Source: Thermoflexales bacterium
Lineage (GTDB): Bacteria > Chloroflexota > Anaerolineae > J036 > Brachytrichaceae
NCBI GenBank assembly: GCA_017998555.1
Contig: JAGOCU010000169.1
Location: forward strand, 1 to 5,657
Length of the DNA: 5,657 nucleotides
Direction of reading: 5' to 3'
The position numbers and the translations under genes were made by a program. Below are positions 4,966 to 5,657 of the stretch, piece by piece; position 1 is the stretch's first letter, and each line of letters opens with the position of its first letter. The notes beneath the pieces are model-generated. The model was not told the origin of the DNA. It saw only the letters and a program-made list of their open reading frames with translations, and made no database searches.

Positions 4966-5657
4966 ATGCGCAAGAGTCGTGCATTGCTCCATCAGACGGA
5001 AACGCTCAAGACCGAGATCCTCCACACCCCCGTCAACCGGCTGGGGCTGAAGATCAAGGGAACCATCTTCGAGCAGGCCATTCCAACGGTGATGGCCGAA
5101 CTGCGCTCTCACGGCATCGCCAAACTGGAGCCGGTCTTCTATCTGTCCAACGGATACGGTTGCATAGCCGGCTCGCCCATTGTCGCGCTGGGATTCTATG
5201 ACTGCAATCAGCTGCTCAAGGACGTGAACCGCGAGTTGCGCGGCTGGTACTACACCGAGCCGGACGTCTACAACCTGCTCCGTCACGAGGCCGGGCATGC
5301 CTTCTGCTATGCCTACAAGCTGTATCGCCAGCCCGAGTTCCGCGAGTTGTTCGAGGTCGAAGGCAATTTCTTCAACACCTATCCCGATGGCGACACCTAC
5401 GATTTCAATCCGTGGAGCAAGAGCTACGTCAATCCGAGCGGCGATTACTACGCCCAGAAGCACCCGGATGAGGACTTCGCCGAGACCTTCCAGGTCTGGC
5501 TGATGCCGCGCTCGAATTGGAAGCGCAAATACCGCTATAAGCCGACGGCCAAGCGCAAGATCGAGTATGTCGCCCGCATCGTTGCCGAGCTGGGCAATCA
5601 GACGCCGCTGGCGGTGACGAACCTGAACTGGATGTATGACAAGGTCGAGGACATGAA
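4966..5657 (+). CDS. Putative zinc metallopeptidase (HExxH), 3' end beyond window
   Basis: The frame is open from ATG 4966 to the window edge: 230 codons with no stop, so the protein is incomplete at its C-terminus. His107-Glu-Ala-Gly-His111 is a HExxH zinc site (LLRHEAGHAFCYAYKLY), and DEDFAETF supplies Glu173 as a plausible third zinc ligand, making this a gluzincin-like site. The segments RQPEFRELF (121-129), YYAQKHPDEDFAETFQVWLMP (161-181) and YKPTAKRKIEYVARIV (191-206) match what I recall of the putative zinc-binding metallopeptidase family Peptidase_Mx (PF15887). There is no signal peptide or membrane segment in the visible part, so it is probably cytoplasmic. Its substrate is unknown. 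It starts 4 bp after the nitrilase-like gene, without a Shine-Dalgarno motif, so the two are likely translated from one mRNA and may act on related peptide or amide substrates (inference). Confidence 0.85.
   Translation, partial: MRKSRALLHQTETLKTEILHTPVNRLGLKIKGTIFEQAIPTVMAELRSHGIAKLEPVFYLSNGYGCIAGSPIVALGFYDCNQLLKDVNRELRGWYYTEPDVYNLLRHEAGHAFCYAYKLYRQPEFRELFEVEGNFFNTYPDGDTYDFNPWSKSYVNPSGDYYAQKHPDEDFAETFQVWLMPRSNWKRKYRYKPTAKRKIEYVARIVAELGNQTPLAVTNLNWMYDKVEDM

Noticed and set aside
4371..5463. Two long - strand frames (4371-4973 and 4915-5463) opposite the nitrilase-like and metallopeptidase genes
   Set aside because: The + strand frames carry complete family motifs and catalytic residues; the antisense frames carry none.
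1..5657. Search by eye for Rex operators, CRISPR repeats, insertion sequence ends and riboswitches
   Set aside because: No convincing example was seen; there is no gene-free stretch over 300 bases (the longest is the 3215-3387 region, which holds promoters, a tRNA and a terminator).

Overview
The window looks like high-GC bacterial chromosome, most likely from Chloroflexota (Anaerolineae-like). This is an inference from the mix of protein types recalled from that phylum: a PurB with the GSSAMPFKRNP signature, a short Rex, a membrane-anchored DUF4230 protein with the ACGRVKAG and DTYLIDDSTQPC motifs, and a WCGDT glutaredoxin. No gene is phylum-specific proof. I see no phage, transposase, CRISPR or plasmid hallmark genes.

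Region 1 (1-2078, + strand): purB (adenylosuccinate lyase, purine synthesis) is followed after 9 bp by rex, the NADH/NAD+-sensing repressor, probably as one transcription unit. Region 2 (2079-2167) is a short convergent intergenic gap almost filled by a perfect 60-bp palindrome, which very likely acts as a shared bidirectional terminator. Region 3 (2168-3214, - strand) is a two-gene operon: a monothiol glutaredoxin-like protein, then a DUF4230 membrane protein 21 bp downstream. Region 4 (3215-3266) is a compact divergent promoter. Two TATAAT boxes sit back to back as an inverted repeat; one faces the glutaredoxin gene and leaves almost no 5' leader, the other faces a tRNA gene.

Region 5 (3267-3384, + strand) is tRNA-Pro(GGG) without an encoded CCA, followed by an intrinsic terminator. 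Region 6 (3388-5657, + strand) starts 3 nt after that terminator's T-run. It holds three tightly packed genes: a polytopic membrane protein resembling Lgt but apparently lacking its catalytic residues, a nitrilase-superfamily amidohydrolase (GTG start, 4-nt overlap), and a putative zinc metallopeptidase (4-nt gap) that runs off the right edge.

Functionally, the left side joins purine synthesis and redox sensing, the middle is a small thiol-redox/membrane operon, and the right side is a membrane protein-amidase-peptidase operon of unknown purpose. None of the six gene starts with enough visible upstream sequence has a Shine-Dalgarno motif, which suggests leaderless or coupled initiation. The most unusual features are the 60-bp palindrome, the divergent -10 inverted repeat, and the degenerate Lgt-like protein linked to two uncharacterised hydrolases.
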